Shown one piece after another: positions 1-12,200 of a stretch of DNA of 64,000 bases. The stretch is from Arctopsyche grandis (Eukaryota > Arthropoda > Insecta > Trichoptera > Hydropsychidae). Below the pieces are notes generated by a model. The model had not been told where the DNA came from. It ran no database searches and saw only the letters and a list, made by a program, of their open reading frames with translations. Within the stretch, counting starts at the first letter, position 1; each line of letters begins with the position of its first letter. A program made the position numbers and the translations under genes. The stretch covers positions 23,461,501-23,525,500 of the forward strand of contig NC_135364.1 of assembly GCF_051622035.1 (NCBI RefSeq), read 5' to 3'.

Positions 1-1020
1 CCTTTATTTCCCTGAAATATCTTAGTTCACATAAGGACAAAGACACAATTCGACTCGCTCCAGATAAATAACCTCTAGGAACCCCCGAGAGTATGGTCTT
101 GTAGGAATCTAGCACAACTCGTGCTATTACGAATCAAAACCAGTGATCTCAAACATTTCACACCAATCATAATCGTTCCTGTACAAACATGCATAACTCA
201 AGGGCAACGTCCCCTTTGATCATTCCAGAAGAAAGAGTTCATCGCTTGATCGTAAAACGAACGAAACCCAACAGTGATGTCACCAGGAAACTGTAACACG
301 TGTCCTGAAAGTCGTTTACACGTGGCACACGACTGCATTCTTAAACGAACGACGTCCTGGCGCTGACCCCATAGCTATAAAACACGCGCTCCGAAAACAG
401 ATCAACACACGTGTCCCGAAAACACGTGCCTCGAAAACAGGTCAACACACGGATAAAATACGTGTCCTGGAAACGAAGACATAGCATCTGCACACAGCAC
501 GCTTCAAGCCAGAACGTATATAAAGCGACGCACCAGCTCCAAACATCAGAGTGAACCTCTGGAGTTCAACCAGCTCACTTCTCCGAAGCTCAACCTCTTC
601 GTACATACAATAATCATTTTAACAATTGAACAAAAATAAACGATCCTCTTACAAACACAAACGGTGTTTTCTTAGACCGGGACACGGTCAACACATCTGT
701 ACCGCGTACTTAAGTCTCATCATACATCAATCAACCTCGACCCCTAGGAACTTTTGAGAACATGATCTCACCAGCCAAGCTACGCATTGAACAAACGACC
801 AAGATATAAACTATCACACCAGCCCCAGATGCCATTGAGTTCAGTCAGCCCACTCCTCCAAACTACCCCCTTAAGGCCTTAGCCGTATATACATATACAA
901 TAATACTTGTTTACTGAACAATAGAGAAACTTCTTTCAAGCACAGACGTGTTTCCACAAGGCTGGGACACTTATCAACACCCCTTACTCAAACCTTCATA
1001 TAATCTACTCAATCAGGTTC
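1..1020 (+). mobile_element. two tandem, diverged LTR-like units
   Basis: Two related stretches lie head to tail, about 70-744 and 745-1020. Both carry a CTAGGAAC-type start, a 'gttcaacCAGCtCACTtCTCCgaa'-like block and a segment ending in a 'GGgaCAC..TCAACAc' block. The first has a TATA-like site near 517-524 and an AATAAA at 635-640, the usual layout of a retrotransposon LTR with a promoter and poly(A) signal. The second lacks much of the middle. No gag or pol was recognised beside them. I read this as an old LTR fossil, broken and diverged. Family unknown. Confidence 0.45.
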
Positions 1021-1406
1021 TATGCTCCTTGTCAAATCACAACCAGCTGTACGAGCTGGCGGGAGAAAATCTAGAGACCCGGTCACGAGGTCTTTCCTCT
1101 ACGTAAACAGCGGCGTATGAAGAGGGCGGGAGCTCCAGGAACTGTACAGCTACTACTGGGCTCGACCGCATGTGGTTGAAGGCTGGGGCAGGAGATGTGA
1201 TCTTGCGACTGCCTCAGGTGAAGGTCCGGTAAGAAGAGAAGATCTGAACGTCTCCGAAGAAAGTCTGATTAGAAGAGAGAATTTCTATACTTGCACGCCC
1301 AGAAGCTACGTCCAGGGAGTGGGGGTAGCAGGATGCCAATCTAACCTTTAGCATTGCTGCCAACTGAAGGGACGTTGAGGAAGACGTAGTGTTACAACCT
1401 TTATAT
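1021..1406. other. no gene seen
   Basis: This stretch of mixed base composition lies between the LTR-like repeats and the LINE piece. I see no long frame, splice-bounded exon or repeat shared with the rest of the window. Confidence 0.4.
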
Positions 1407-1720
1407 GTGGCTTCAACTCATTGGAGTCTCGCCGTGTCATGTTTCTGGGAAAGCGCTTTTTTAAGCTATTAAATGGGTCAGTACACAATCCTCAGGTTCT
1501 TAATAAATTTAAGTTTTATACACCTGGTAAGTTTAGGGACTTGAGGAATCGTGATTTGTTTTCTCCTCCTATGTCTAGCACAAATATGTTGGCAACGTTT
1601 TCAATATCTAGAGCAATATATCTGCTGAATTGGGTTTCTGGTAAAATTTACCTGTTTAATGTAAGCTGCGTTGAACTGGTTGAGGAGCAACACCCGTGGT
1701 TGATTTTATCAATTATAAAT
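1407..1720 (+). mobile_element. 3' fragment of a LINE (same family as 15318-19110)
   Basis: The frame from 1421 encodes a protein tail that aligns along its length with the C-terminus of the intact reverse transcriptase ORF at 15607-18450. Shared blocks include FLGK, KLL.G..HNP, a TPG/APE-R-L-R block and YVELVE/CVELVE at the end. Only the far 3' end of the ORF is present, as expected for 5'-truncated target-primed reverse transcription. Substitutions are frequent, so it is an older copy or a sister subfamily. Confidence 0.75.
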
Positions 1721-2496
1721 GTCAAGTACAGATGTTTTATATACATTTATTTGTGTTATGACTGTGTGACTGGCTACAGTGACGCGTTAGAGTACTCTGT
1801 TAAAAATGATCATTCTAAAATATGGTGTTTTCCTATTAGGTGTGCACACATTTAGTGGTATTACTGGAAGCTTGATAACTAGAGGTGGGAAAATTAATTT
1901 TGGAGTAGTCATAAAAGTAGCTGTGATCTACTGAACGCTATTTTTTGGCCAGTACACATATATTGGCCACTTGGGTTTTAAAGTAAAAAAAAAACACAAG
2001 ATAATTTTTCGCGCTATTGATGATTCCGTTCACTTCCTATGCCAACGTATTATTTGCAGTAAATTAGCGTTTCTGTATTGTTTAAGTTCAAGTGGCTAAA
2101 AAAAATGTAACCTCTTTCTGTATATAAAAAAATTTAAATATTTATTTATTTATTATAGATACATTCATTCATTTCGTGCATTTAAATATGTATAATTAAA
2201 AGTATTGCCCCTTATTTACCAGTCTGTATAACAAATGGTTACATATTAAAATAATAAATATATTCGGATATAAATTAATTAATCAAACTATTTACAAAAG
2301 CATCAACATAATAAAAATTAAATCAATTTGAGGAGAGCATTTCTACAAAATGTTCCATGTAACAATTTTAAAATGTATTTTCACAGATAATGTTGACAGT
2401 TTGGTATTTTAATAACTGATATCTGGTGCTTTATTCAAACATCATTTTGTAAACTTACATGTTGACAAGATTCTGATCAGATATTTACAAAATGCC
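1721..2496. other. AT-rich intergenic DNA, no gene seen
   Basis: Low-complexity A/T-rich sequence with a short TTTA-repeat run near 2135-2155. No exon-like frame, hairpin or repeat was identified. Confidence 0.5.
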
Positions 2497-2500
2497 TTAA

Positions 2501-3006
2501 CCTTTTGCCCTCGGCAATAAATATAGCGAACAAGCCCTGTACGCGGAACCTTTTTCGCGAATTTCGCAATCGAGTTTTCGACCTTAAATACAGATTTTAA
2601 TATTTACTCAAGTAACCAGATATGTTACTTAACACATAAAGTATTATTTTAAATAATAAAATACATAATATATCTCGTAGTTTTGGCTTAATTGTCAAAT
2701 AATCATTCTTCATACAATTGAGACGTATCGACGCCATTGTTCAACAAACGTGACGTCACATTAATGAGGTTTCAGTATGGTTCCACAAAAAACTAATTTT
2801 GACTGGTATATATTCATCTTAAGCGAATTGAATAGATGGTATTCAACTCTCAGTAATATATTCAACCAATTTTGAACCTTAAAACAGTTGAAATAGGCGC
2901 ATATAAGGCTCAAAATCCCGTGCAAAGTTCAGAAATTCTATGGAAGACAGCCGCGCTACAGACTTGTCGCGCAAAGCTTCCATAGAAGACGGCCGCGGGC
3001 AAACGG
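2501..3006. mobile_element. piggyBac-type MITE, about 506 bp
   Basis: The element is flanked by TTAA at 2497-2500 and 3007-3010, the target duplication of the piggyBac superfamily. The ends CCTTTTGCCC and GGGCAAACGG are inverted repeats matching at 9 of 10 positions. The inside has no transposase frame. It contains a short internal repeat in which 'TCTATGGAAGaC.GCCGCG' occurs in inverted form near 2938-2998. It sits about 100 bp beyond the stop codon of the minus-strand zinc-finger gene. Confidence 0.75.
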
Positions 3007-3109
3007 TTAAACTGGCAATATATACTACCCATGTATATAAACATAATAAACTTTCATATAAAGATACAACAAAAATTATAACATTATCTATCATAATTCC
3101 GAATACATA

Positions 3110-6100
3110 TTACGATGCAGTATCGGAATCTAATTTATTTGATTTGTTTTGATTCTTAATTTCTTCCGAGTGCATTCGTTTCCGATGAGTATAGTAATTT
3201 CCTGATGCAGCAAAGGTCTTTGGACAGAAAGGACACAAATATTTTCGCTCGCCGGTATGTTGCGCCATGTGAGTCTGAAATTAAATGCACCTTATAACAA
3301 TATAAATCACATTCAAATACAAATACATATTTAAGGGGTTTGGTGCAAACGATCGACAAGCGCCAGACAGACAGATTAACTGGATGGCTGCTTTAAACGC
3401 AATTCTCGACTTCACGAATGATAGATTGCACATCAGATGACGAGTAACCTTTCGATGTGCACAGATGCAATTATTAAAATGGCAATCATTAAAATTGAGT
3501 TGAATCTTTCTGGCGAGTTTAATAAGGCAAAATTCGGAACTAAAGTATCAGAAGCACAGAACGTATACAGGGAAGGTATGTCGGGACTTCGGGTAGATTT
3601 TGCTTTGTGTAAGTGCGAGCAGTGCGCACGCATAAGGTACACGTGTCGTTAATCTGTGGTTCAGTCTGTCTGGCGCTTTTCGATCGTTTGCACCGCATCG
3701 ATATTTAAGCATACGAAATGTAAAACGAACATTCATACAACTTTTCATCTTAAATTGCTTTCCGCAAATAACACACGAGTACGGTTTAGAATCAGAGTGC
3801 TTCACCCGCATGTGAGCTCGTAGTTCTATCTGAAGAGGAGTAGAAAATTCACACAGAGAACATTGCAAAAGATCGGCGTGCCGTTTCATATGCCTCCGTA
3901 GCAAATATTTATTTTTACACCTGCAAAATGAGATCTACACATGAATGAAAATGTCTATGTGATATCCGAACCAAATGTAGACACATTTTATTATAATTAC
4001 ACAACATCACATTGAGAACATCTAGCTTGATGTTTCTCGGCAGGTTCGTGCGTCAACATGTGCAATGTAAGATTGGTTTTGGACTGGCAACTTTGGCCGC
4101 ATTCGGAACATAGGTATTTAACGTTTCCGTGGACAAGAGCTACGTGATTGCGCAAAGACGAGGACATAGTAAACCTAAAAGTTTATCATAAATAAAAGAA
4201 TATGTTTAAATATGAGCTAAAGTATAAATAATAAAATAAATGAAAGTAGCATTACACTTTTCCACAAACTTTGCAAGTGTATGAATCTCGTTCAGATATA
4301 GGAATGTGTATTTGTTTATGATTATTCAAAGCTGCCATATTACCAAATCTGTAATTTAAAACAATTTAATGCTCAAGATGCTTGCCAAGCTCATACTTAG
4401 TTATCGATCAGGGTCGCCAGACGTCTCTATTTGAGCGGGACTGTCCCGAGTTCAACAGACAAATCACGAGTCCTGCATTGCCTCTGAAAATCCCGACTTT
4501 ATATATGTATTAGCCAGCAGCATAGCTCGGTCGTTAAGCTTCTGCTTAGCGTCGAGAGGCGCCGGGTTCGATTCCCGGGCCGGGCCTCGAGTGAAAATAA
4601 TTTTTTCAGAGTAAGCTTTTTGGTCAGACCTGGATTTGTGACTCCAGGTTGATCGTTTCCTATCAGAGTTTGCCAATTTTCTCTGATTTCATTGTTGAAA
4701 CGGTTCCCGGAAAAAATTGGCTAAAAATCCTTCCTATACAACATGTCACCTATAATTTGTGATTGATTTATGTGCAATAAATAAGTTTGTGTACAATTTG
4801 ATAGATGTTTCATTGATTTGCGAGTTTTTCAGTGTCTCGTAATCCAGTGACTTACATATATAAAAAATACTGCATTGTAATTGGCCAGAAAGGCGCATTG
4901 GGGTTTACCTGTAAGGCCTTCCTGGTATATATGTAAAAAAATAAATAAATAAGTATGTAAATATAAATTGTTTGACTTCAAAAGTAACAAATTTCAATCC
5001 ATTAAAGTATTGTCTTTAAACCAAACTTGAAAATCGAATTTTCTTCAATTAAAGAATTAACAATATTATTTTCAATGTTACATTCTATACGAAGATGTCT
5101 GTTTATTAAACAAATTTTTACTGAAGCAAACGAGTAAAACAAATATGAGAAATGGACAATATTTTGTTAAAGATCATTCCGCTTGCCATAATGTGTATAA
5201 AATTGTAGCCCACATCCTTTCAATTCTACATTCCATTGTAATTTATTATTAAGTATAATAAGTGCAACCTAGAGAAAGGAGAGAAACAAATTATTGTTAG
5301 AAACCGTAGAAGATGAATAAATGCAATTGTAATGACTAGAAAATTTTTATCAAACAAAGCTGGAGAATTTATTTTGAAACAATTTAAAAGTTAGGAAAAA
5401 AACTTATAATAAAACTGTTATGATTTTATAAATTTTTTAAATGCATTTAAAACAAAATGTAATTGTATCCAATATATTTTAATAACTGTGGATTATTAAG
5501 TGACTATTTTTATATGTTCTCTTCTACATATATACATACATATCTATATACTTATTTACATACATTATAATTTAATTAAAAATATTGTTTTCTTAATTTC
5601 TTCATTAACCCTTTAAGTGCTGACCTTTTTTCTGTTGAAAGCTCGCCACGCTGAAAATTTCGCCAACATTTCCAACTAGAACTATTTAGAAACCCAATAG
5701 AAAGCAGGTATAAAAATTGGGACTAATCCAAACAAACCCTAGATAACTACCGCCGAGGATTTCGAGTTTTGTAAAGGTGTGTTTAGACTTTCTAATATAT
5801 CTTGCAACAATATAAGTATATTAATGAATGTATTTTTCAAAATTAGTTCCATCTTCTTCATTGTTGTTAAAATGAAATGCTCACTATCTAAAATACTCAG
5901 CAGTTAGGGATTTCCATCGGGAAAATCTGCTATGGTTATAAATTCAGAAATTCTGATGTAAACCAGCCTTTATAAACGGTAACAAATGAATGACACGGAT
6001 TACACGACCCATGTTCAATGCATTTTTTTTTCAATGCTACCTGGAAAGGCTTAACGGGTAGTATTCTTGTTTACTTTGTATAAAATAGAACGCCTTTTGG

Positions 6101-7636
6101 CATTTTTCAAGCCCATGGACTTGTTGGCAAAACGCCGATCGGCGTTGGTCAGCATTCAAAAGGTTATTTCTTAACTTCTCTTTTTTTTTATCGTTCGAAA
6201 TAGTTAATGTCCCAATGTGTAATTTTGGAAATCTGGCAACCCTGTTATATACTACCTTTACAATACTACCTTTTATCACACTGTTGGCATTTATACGGTT
6301 TTTCTTCATCTGGCAAATGAGATTGGATATGTTTTTCCAAGATAATCGGTCGGGATACGATTTTCTTACATATAGGACACCTACGAACAACTGTAATGGT
6401 TAAAATCTCAAAGTACACATTTTCATACGTACAAATGTATAATTGTTTACTCAAAAGCGGTCGGTTGTAAATGACGGCCCATATGCATGCATATCGCTCT
6501 TCTATTGTATAGCTTAGAATTGCAGCAAATCACGTAGCCTTTGGTTTTGTGCTCCAATTCATAATGTTTAAATAACTGAAAATTTTACATGCAATTAAGT
6601 GATATGTATGTAAATATTTAAATGAAATATAATACATGTTTTCATGTTACATCATTTATTTCAGCAAATTCCACTTTTTCTTTGCAGACTTCGCATCCTA
6701 AATCGTAAAACTTATTGATAGCATTTTCCAGAGAAGGTCCCTTTAAGAAAAGTTTACCGTTTCTATATATTTCAGATGGGAAGTTGTAATCGGTATTTTT
6801 CGATTCGCTTAAATTACTATTCGACGTTCGATTCACATTCAAATATTTTTGATATCTTAGTTTTTTTTTACTTCTGATCAAATTTTGAGAATTGTAATGA
6901 CCGCTATCGTGATTGGGCGAATCTAAAAAATCATCGGATGACTCGCATTCTTCCTTGGGTGTGATTGATTCAAGAGGAAACGGAGTATTTTTAGCATCCT
7001 CGTCATAGAATTCGACGGGTTCTTCTTTTATTGAAACGGAATTTGAACAACCGTCATACAGATTGCATTCTTCGATTTTGCATATTGGAAATTCGTAAGG
7101 TTGAACTACATTGTTTGACATTTTATCCTGAATAAGAAAAAAATATATAAAAAACACAATAAAGAATATATAAGTATGTATTAGTAATACCTTAATAAAA
7201 TCAGGATCTTCTCCATCGTCGCTTAAAATATCATCGACATCAGTATTCGAAATCTCTTTTTGGGCCAATCGGACTTTTTTATAAAATTCATAGAAAGCCA
7301 TCACAGTATCTAAACATTCCATGCAAATGACTTTAGATTTGTCATCAGAATTTATCTGTAATGTATATGCATAAATGAATTGTTAAATTTTTTACTCTTT
7401 TAATGTATGAAACATATATGAATTTTTATTAGAAAAATAATCTGAAATATATTCTAAAGTAGGAAAAAGACCCAGAAAGCGAAGAACAAATGCAAGAGCG
7501 AGCGTAGGCGACCCTCAGAAGCGTCTATGGTGGTGGAATTTTGACTCAAGCATAGCCGGCATGGAGTTACATCATCGCTGATTATGACACTTGAACCGGA
7601 AATGGAGTCACTGATGGGACCGGAAACACCGCTCAT
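3110..7636 (-). CDS. ZAD/C2H2 zinc-finger transcription factor, grauzone-like (gene A)
   Basis: Nine-exon model, minus strand: 7636-7472, 7355-7191, 7127-6651, 6575-6451, 6380-6270, 4348-4256, 4174-4001, 3920-3731, 3274-3110. Exons 1-2 encode a ZAD, the N-terminal zinc-binding dimerisation domain of insect zinc-finger factors (CRLC ... VICMEC). Exon 3 is an acidic linker with lysine patches and an IKEEP motif. Exons 3-9 encode about ten fingers; finger 1 (CEVC...HYELEH) is split by an intron. Finger 2 has the GYVICC...HMGRH form known from the grauzone group. The start is the first ATG after an in-frame upstream stop. The probable role is a nuclear DNA-binding regulator; its targets are unknown. 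Oddities: the first donor reads TGG|GTCTTT, a weak site where the paralogue has GTATGT, and introns 5 and 8 contain MITEs or a SINE. Order and phase of exons match gene B. Confidence 0.85.
3345..3697. mobile_element. foldback MITE inside intron 8 of gene A
   Basis: The ends are inverted repeats (GGTGCAAACGATCG near 3343 and CGATCGTTTGCACC near 3683), followed inward by GCGCCAGACAGAC and its complement. The left part, with GATTGCACATCAGATGACG and CTTTCGATGTGCACAGATGC, is shared with the palindromic element at 23441-23831, so both belong to one family. No coding capacity. Confidence 0.75.
4395..4505. mobile_element. possible hAT-type terminal repeat remnant
   Basis: The stretch begins 'CAGGGTCGCCAGACGTCTCT' and continues with GGGACTGTCCCG, resembling the 'CAGGGTG(A/G)CCA' ends of many hAT elements. 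It abuts the SINE at 4511 and no matching second end was found, so this is a weak call based on terminal similarity only. Confidence 0.3.
4511..4952 (+). mobile_element. tRNA-derived SINE, most complete copy
   Basis: The head carries a tRNA-like RNA polymerase III promoter: an A box around TAGCTCGGTCGTTAAG (about 4523) and a B box GGTTCGATTCC (about 4565). The body contains an inverted ACCTGGATTTGTGACTCCAGGT stem and a block 'GATCGTTTCCTATCAGAGTTT'-like that recurs at 33.6, 46.6, 54.1 and 61.5 kb. The 3' end has the 'GCGCATTGGGGTTTACCTG' segment, 'AAGGCCTTCCTGGTATAT' and an AAATAAATAAATAA tail. It lies in intron 5 of gene A. A functional tRNA is unlikely because the head does not fold cleanly and is followed by the repeat body. 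Confidence 0.8.
5609..6163. mobile_element. piggyBac-type MITE, copy 1 (CCCTTT family)
   Basis: Left end TTAA|CCCTTTAAGTGCTGACC, right end GGTCAGCATTCAAAAGG|TTAT. The whole element is repeated in inverted orientation at 57248-57777. An internal palindrome AACGCCGATCGGCGTT lies near the right end. It has no transposase frame and is about 555 bp. It sits in intron 5 of gene A, close to the SINE. Confidence 0.8.
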
Positions 7637-7825
7637 TGCGTCGAGCCTTTATACGGATTTTCACAACATTTCTCATCAACAATCAACAAGTGACAGTTCT
7701 CCATTTACATATTACGAAGTACCAACCCATGAACAGCTGTGTCAAATAATTGACATGTACTTTTGCCAACTGAGGCATATAGTTTTTCTTCTAAATGAAG
7801 TGTCAGCAGACGATATTTATTTGAC

Positions 7826-7873
7826 GCTTTGGGGCAACCTGTCAGGACTCACTAGTCATTTTATTGTTATTAT
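7826..7873 (+). mobile_element. LINE 3' UTR scrap
   Basis: The words TTGACGCTTTGGGGCAACCT and 'GTCA' that follow match the 3' UTR of the full LINE (complement of about 15380-15404). The scrap ends in ATT repeats, into which the LTR element at 7874 inserted. Confidence 0.6.
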
Positions 7874-8964
7874 TGTGGCGGCTCGCTTATACGACATGGT
7901 CGAGTTTGGTTGCCTTCCTGCGAGTGGGGACCAACCCGGCTGGGTTCGGAGAGCCGCTACTCACTCTGTCTTCAGCTGTCATATAATAAACACGTGCATT
8001 AACATGCCAGTCGTCTCATTCGTTCTATCCTCCATACTGGTGACCCCCGACATCGAGCCACGCAGCCTCGATCAATTTCAACATGCCGCTCATCCCTGCC
8101 TCGCCGAGCCAGGCGGGGAAGCTACCCGCCGCGCCCCCATCGCCATCAACACGCGTCGCGGCCCGCGGGTGACAATAAACGAGCAGACACGGCTACCTAC
8201 CTACCTACCTACCTACCGACGTCCAGCCACAACGTCGATGACAGGTGCTTACAAAAATGGGGGAGCGAATGAGACGACGATCTTGACAGCTGGATGTGGA
8301 GTCATGCGCGATCCACTACACATAGAACGGTCATCCAGCACCACAAGACATACACCACCTCAGCACCATCATCATCATCATCATCAAGGCCCCGTCCGTC
8401 CCCACGAGCGTCGTCACGCCGAGACGGGCGGTAGCGCTACAACACCTCCACGAGCCACAACGACTCACAGTCCAGCTCGGAGTATCATCAACCACATCGA
8501 TGCCCCTGCCGCCCCCGCCGCCCCACCAACCGACATCAGCCTCGGAAGAGCGGCGCCGCCGCAGCATCGCATCGGCGCGACCATCGGACCACCCACCGTT
8601 CTGCTCGCGACGTCACCGCCCTCGAATCTACCGACCATTCAGAGCGGTACACCTACACAGCGGGTGACCCACGTCAACAATTTATTTCTCCCCACTCAAT
8701 AATTTTTTTCTCTTTCTTTGTGTAACAATAATTTTTTTTCTATTGTAAAATTTGTTTCTTTGTAATTTTGGTATCGCTGATGGTGGGGGGGGGGGGGGAG
8801 TGATGTGGCGGCTCGCTTATACGACATGGTCGAGTTTGGTTGCCTTCCTGCGAGTGGGGACCAACCCGGCTGGGTTCGGAGAGCCGCTACTCACTCTGTC
8901 TTCAGCTGTCATATAATAAACACGTGCATTAACATGCCAGTCGTCTCATTCGTTCATCCTCCAT
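7874..8964 (+). mobile_element. short non-autonomous LTR element (TRIM-like), fossil
   Basis: Two near-identical LTRs of about 161 bp lie at 7874-8034 and 8804-8964, both starting TGTGGCGGCTCGC. After the left LTR comes a primer-binding-site-like TGGTGACCCC. Before the right LTR is a long G run ending GGGAGTGA, a polypurine tract. The flanks are ATT repeats, so a 4-5 bp target duplication is likely but cannot be fixed exactly. The internal part, about 770 bp, encodes a proline- and histidine-rich frame with no recognisable capsid or reverse transcriptase. The close LTR match implies a recent insertion. A solo LTR of the family lies at 59421-59580. Confidence 0.8.
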
Positions 8965-9203
8965 ATTATTATTATTAAATAATAAATTAAATTAATTAAA
9001 CAATGAATGAATCGAAAAAAAAAATAATAACACTATTTTCACAGTAAATATGCCTTTAAAAAAGTCTCCTAATAGTTAAATAAAAGATGGAAAAATGAAA
9101 GCTTATTAATTAACGCTTCCCATACAGTAATAAAAAAATTCACACATTCCAGTACTGTACACTTAGTTTACATTAAAAATTATTACTTGGTAGGCAGGGA
9201 AGG

Positions 9204-12200
9204 TGTAACGTGACGTTTTCCCATCGTCCCATAGGGCAGCACTCGCCCTTTATTTCGAGTGGCCACCCAGGGAAAAGCCTTATAGGCGCGCGCGCATGTG
9301 GAGAACCGCGCACCGCTCCGGGAACTGCCATCAAACAGCTTCTCGTGCTCTGTCGGCGGACCAAAGAGTTCCGTTGCCAAAGCCTAGGGAACCCGCTTCT
9401 AAAAGAAGCCGCGGTAAACCCGCACCCGTTGTTCCTCATTTCATCCGACCTTCCCAACCCAGCTCCAAAAACTCTTGGTCAATTCCTAGCTGGTGAACCA
9501 CTGGTTGCTCAACAGCGGGAGGATCTGCTCAATCAGCCCGCAGCACGGGCGCTACCGCACCAGCATCTGCAGCAGCGGGCAGAGATGGTCACTGGAGGAG
9601 TGCAGCACACTCCTTCAACAGCAACACCAGGAAGGCAGCCCAACGAGTAGCTCGACTGCCGATCGTGCGGCATGCAGAACATGGTGCTAACCATGGGGCG
9701 AGTCACGCTGGTGCTTCCTGGGCACGACGGCGTCGCAAGAATTATCACCCTGTGCACTCAGAGGGGCATCACCGACAGGGCAGCTGGCGAGACGCCCGTT
9801 GGCCGCCTGACCAGCCGACTAGGCCTGGGTGCACTCACTGTTCTCCCGCCCCCATATAATTTTGTGTTTGTGTTTTGTTCTGTGGTGATGGTAAAACTTA
9901 TGACAAAAATGCCATTGCCGGTGTAGTAGTGGTTTGGTTGTGGTGCGCTAATTGACGCTTTATACTTTAATTTTGTTTTGTGTTTGTGATAGTGAATTCA
10001 TACCACCCCGGCTAGTTAGCGCGGTATTAGTGATTCATTGTTTAATGAATTTTGACCTAGTTTAAAACTCAATGTTTAATATTGTATTCTTATTTTACAG
10101 CTTCATATATGTTTGAAGGCTATTTCTTTTCTATTAGCTTTATGATGGCCTGCCGTGTAAGCGGTACCCTACTTTATTTTACCACTAAAATAGACAAAAA
10201 TGTTGATGTTTGTTACCACTGCTCGGAGCTCAACGTGGATGTTACCACTGCTCGGAGCTCAACATATTAGCTTTGCAAATGATTGCAAAGACCTCTTATC
10301 TGTATCATTTGAATTGTTTATGTTGATTCTTGAAATATTTGTTAATATTCCAACCCCGGGGAGTATGTCCGAGCCAAAAAACCCACATGGCCGTGTTTTG
10401 GGTTCTTACGGGCGCGCACTCATTTTACGAGGCGCGCTCATCTGTCAAACGAGACGCCCGCCATCCGCCGGCCGAGACGGTACTGGCGTGGCTGGTGGCT
10501 GGTCTACCTTGCCTGACCAGTGACCAGTGACCAGCTGCAGCCAGCCAGCCAGTACTCATCCACAGCCCCCGCCATAAAGGGGCACAGGCGAGAGGCGAGA
10601 GGCGAGAAGCGCCGAGAAACTCCCCGGCTCGCCATCTACTCCTTAATAAAAAGGATAACCTGACTTGACGCGTCTAATTTCCCACCCCGCCCTGTTCCAG
10701 CACGTGCTCCAGAGCGAGCTGAACACACACAGAGCGACGACACACACACACAGCCGCTGGTCACCCCATACATACACACACACACACACACACATACAGC
10801 TGCTGAAGCTATCGTTCACTGATGATGGAGCACCTGGTAGCGTCCAACACCGCATCTGTTCCCCCCCCCCCCGTCATTCTACCTGCCCCGGTCGCGGCGG
10901 GAAATTTCGCGAGTTGTAAATTTCGGTTTGCTGGCGACTCATCCGAATCGGTAGAAGCGTTTATTGACGCCATCGAGCTTTATAAAAACTGTTGCCACAT
11001 TCCAGACGAGGACGCGCTTCGAGGTTTGCCGATGCTACTCGATAGAGACGCAGCGATTTGGTGGATTGGTATGAAACCTTCCATCCCCACCTGGTCCATG
11101 GCGATAGAGGCGCTACGAAGCAGTTACGGCGAACGTAGACCAGCTTACAGACTGTTTCTCGAAATTAGCGCTACGAGACAACAGGAAGGAGAATCGACGG
11201 ACCTCTTCATTAACCAAAAACGCGCGTTGTTCGCAAAAATGCCGTACAGCATTCCAGAAGAAATGCAAATCGACATAGTGTACGGCTTATTGTCCTTTTT
11301 TTTACGCCAGAGAATATCCCGAGAGCAGGTAGACAACTTCCGAGAATTAAGTCACCGCGCACGCATCATAGAAGAAATGCAAGCCGAAGATACCCGAGCG
11401 ACAATAGCCGAGCGTGGAACAATGGGACCCGACATTCCACAGTACACTACAATAGACCGACCAGCCGTTCGAGACAAGTTGGATCTTGTTCGAGAAATAA
11501 ATGCCGTGCAACCTCGCGCAATAGACACCTGTTCGCACTGTCAGCGGCGCGGACACGTTTCTGAGGAATTCCGGAAAAGACAAAGAACACAGGCGAGACC
11601 ACAGATCGCGTGTTACGGATGCGGAGCAGCAGGTGTGACCAAGGTGAACTGTCGCACCTGTAACCCCACGGTGACCCACCTATCGTCCGTCCTGAAGGCC
11701 ACGAAGGTACCAGCTCCCACGAAGACACCGATCCTCGATTGGAGGAAGCGCCCGGACCAGAGTAGACGATACGCGGACCAAGACCGAAGGGCCCACACCA
11801 GATACCGAACCGCTGATATGGTGCTGCTGCCGCCATACGTCAACCCCGCTGAACAGGGGCGGAGCGCTACGTTCGCCCCCGTACGAGAGGGCCCCTTTTG
11901 GATCAGGGAGACCCTGAGTCCCACCAACTTCCTCATGTCAGCTGTCAATACGCTGGCCGATGAGCGGATGCCACACCTGGTTGGCGTTCCAACACCGGGC
12001 GTGCCGAGACGAAGAAGAGATAATCGGTCCAACGCGCCGATTACACAATTGTAATCGGCGATCACTATCCGAGTTCAGAGACCGGACGTTTGCCCTCTGA
12101 ACTCGAGGGGGAGGATGTAACGCGACGTTTTCCCATCGTCCCATAGGGCAACACTCGCCCTTTATTTCGAGTGGCCATCCAGGGAAAAGCCTTATAGGCG

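Noticed and set aside
4511-4585. A tRNA gene
   Set aside because: A and B boxes are present, but the sequence continues into a repeat body with an A-rich tail and recurs elsewhere, so it is a SINE head.
7584-8702. A 372-codon frame as a host gene
   Set aside because: It runs from antisense of a zinc-finger exon, through a LINE scrap and into an LTR element, so it is a chance fusion of frames.
10822-12054. A domesticated Arc-like gag gene
   Set aside because: The frame sits between element ends that share an AAGG target duplication and next to an LTR, so it is part of an LTR element fossil, not an independent host gene.
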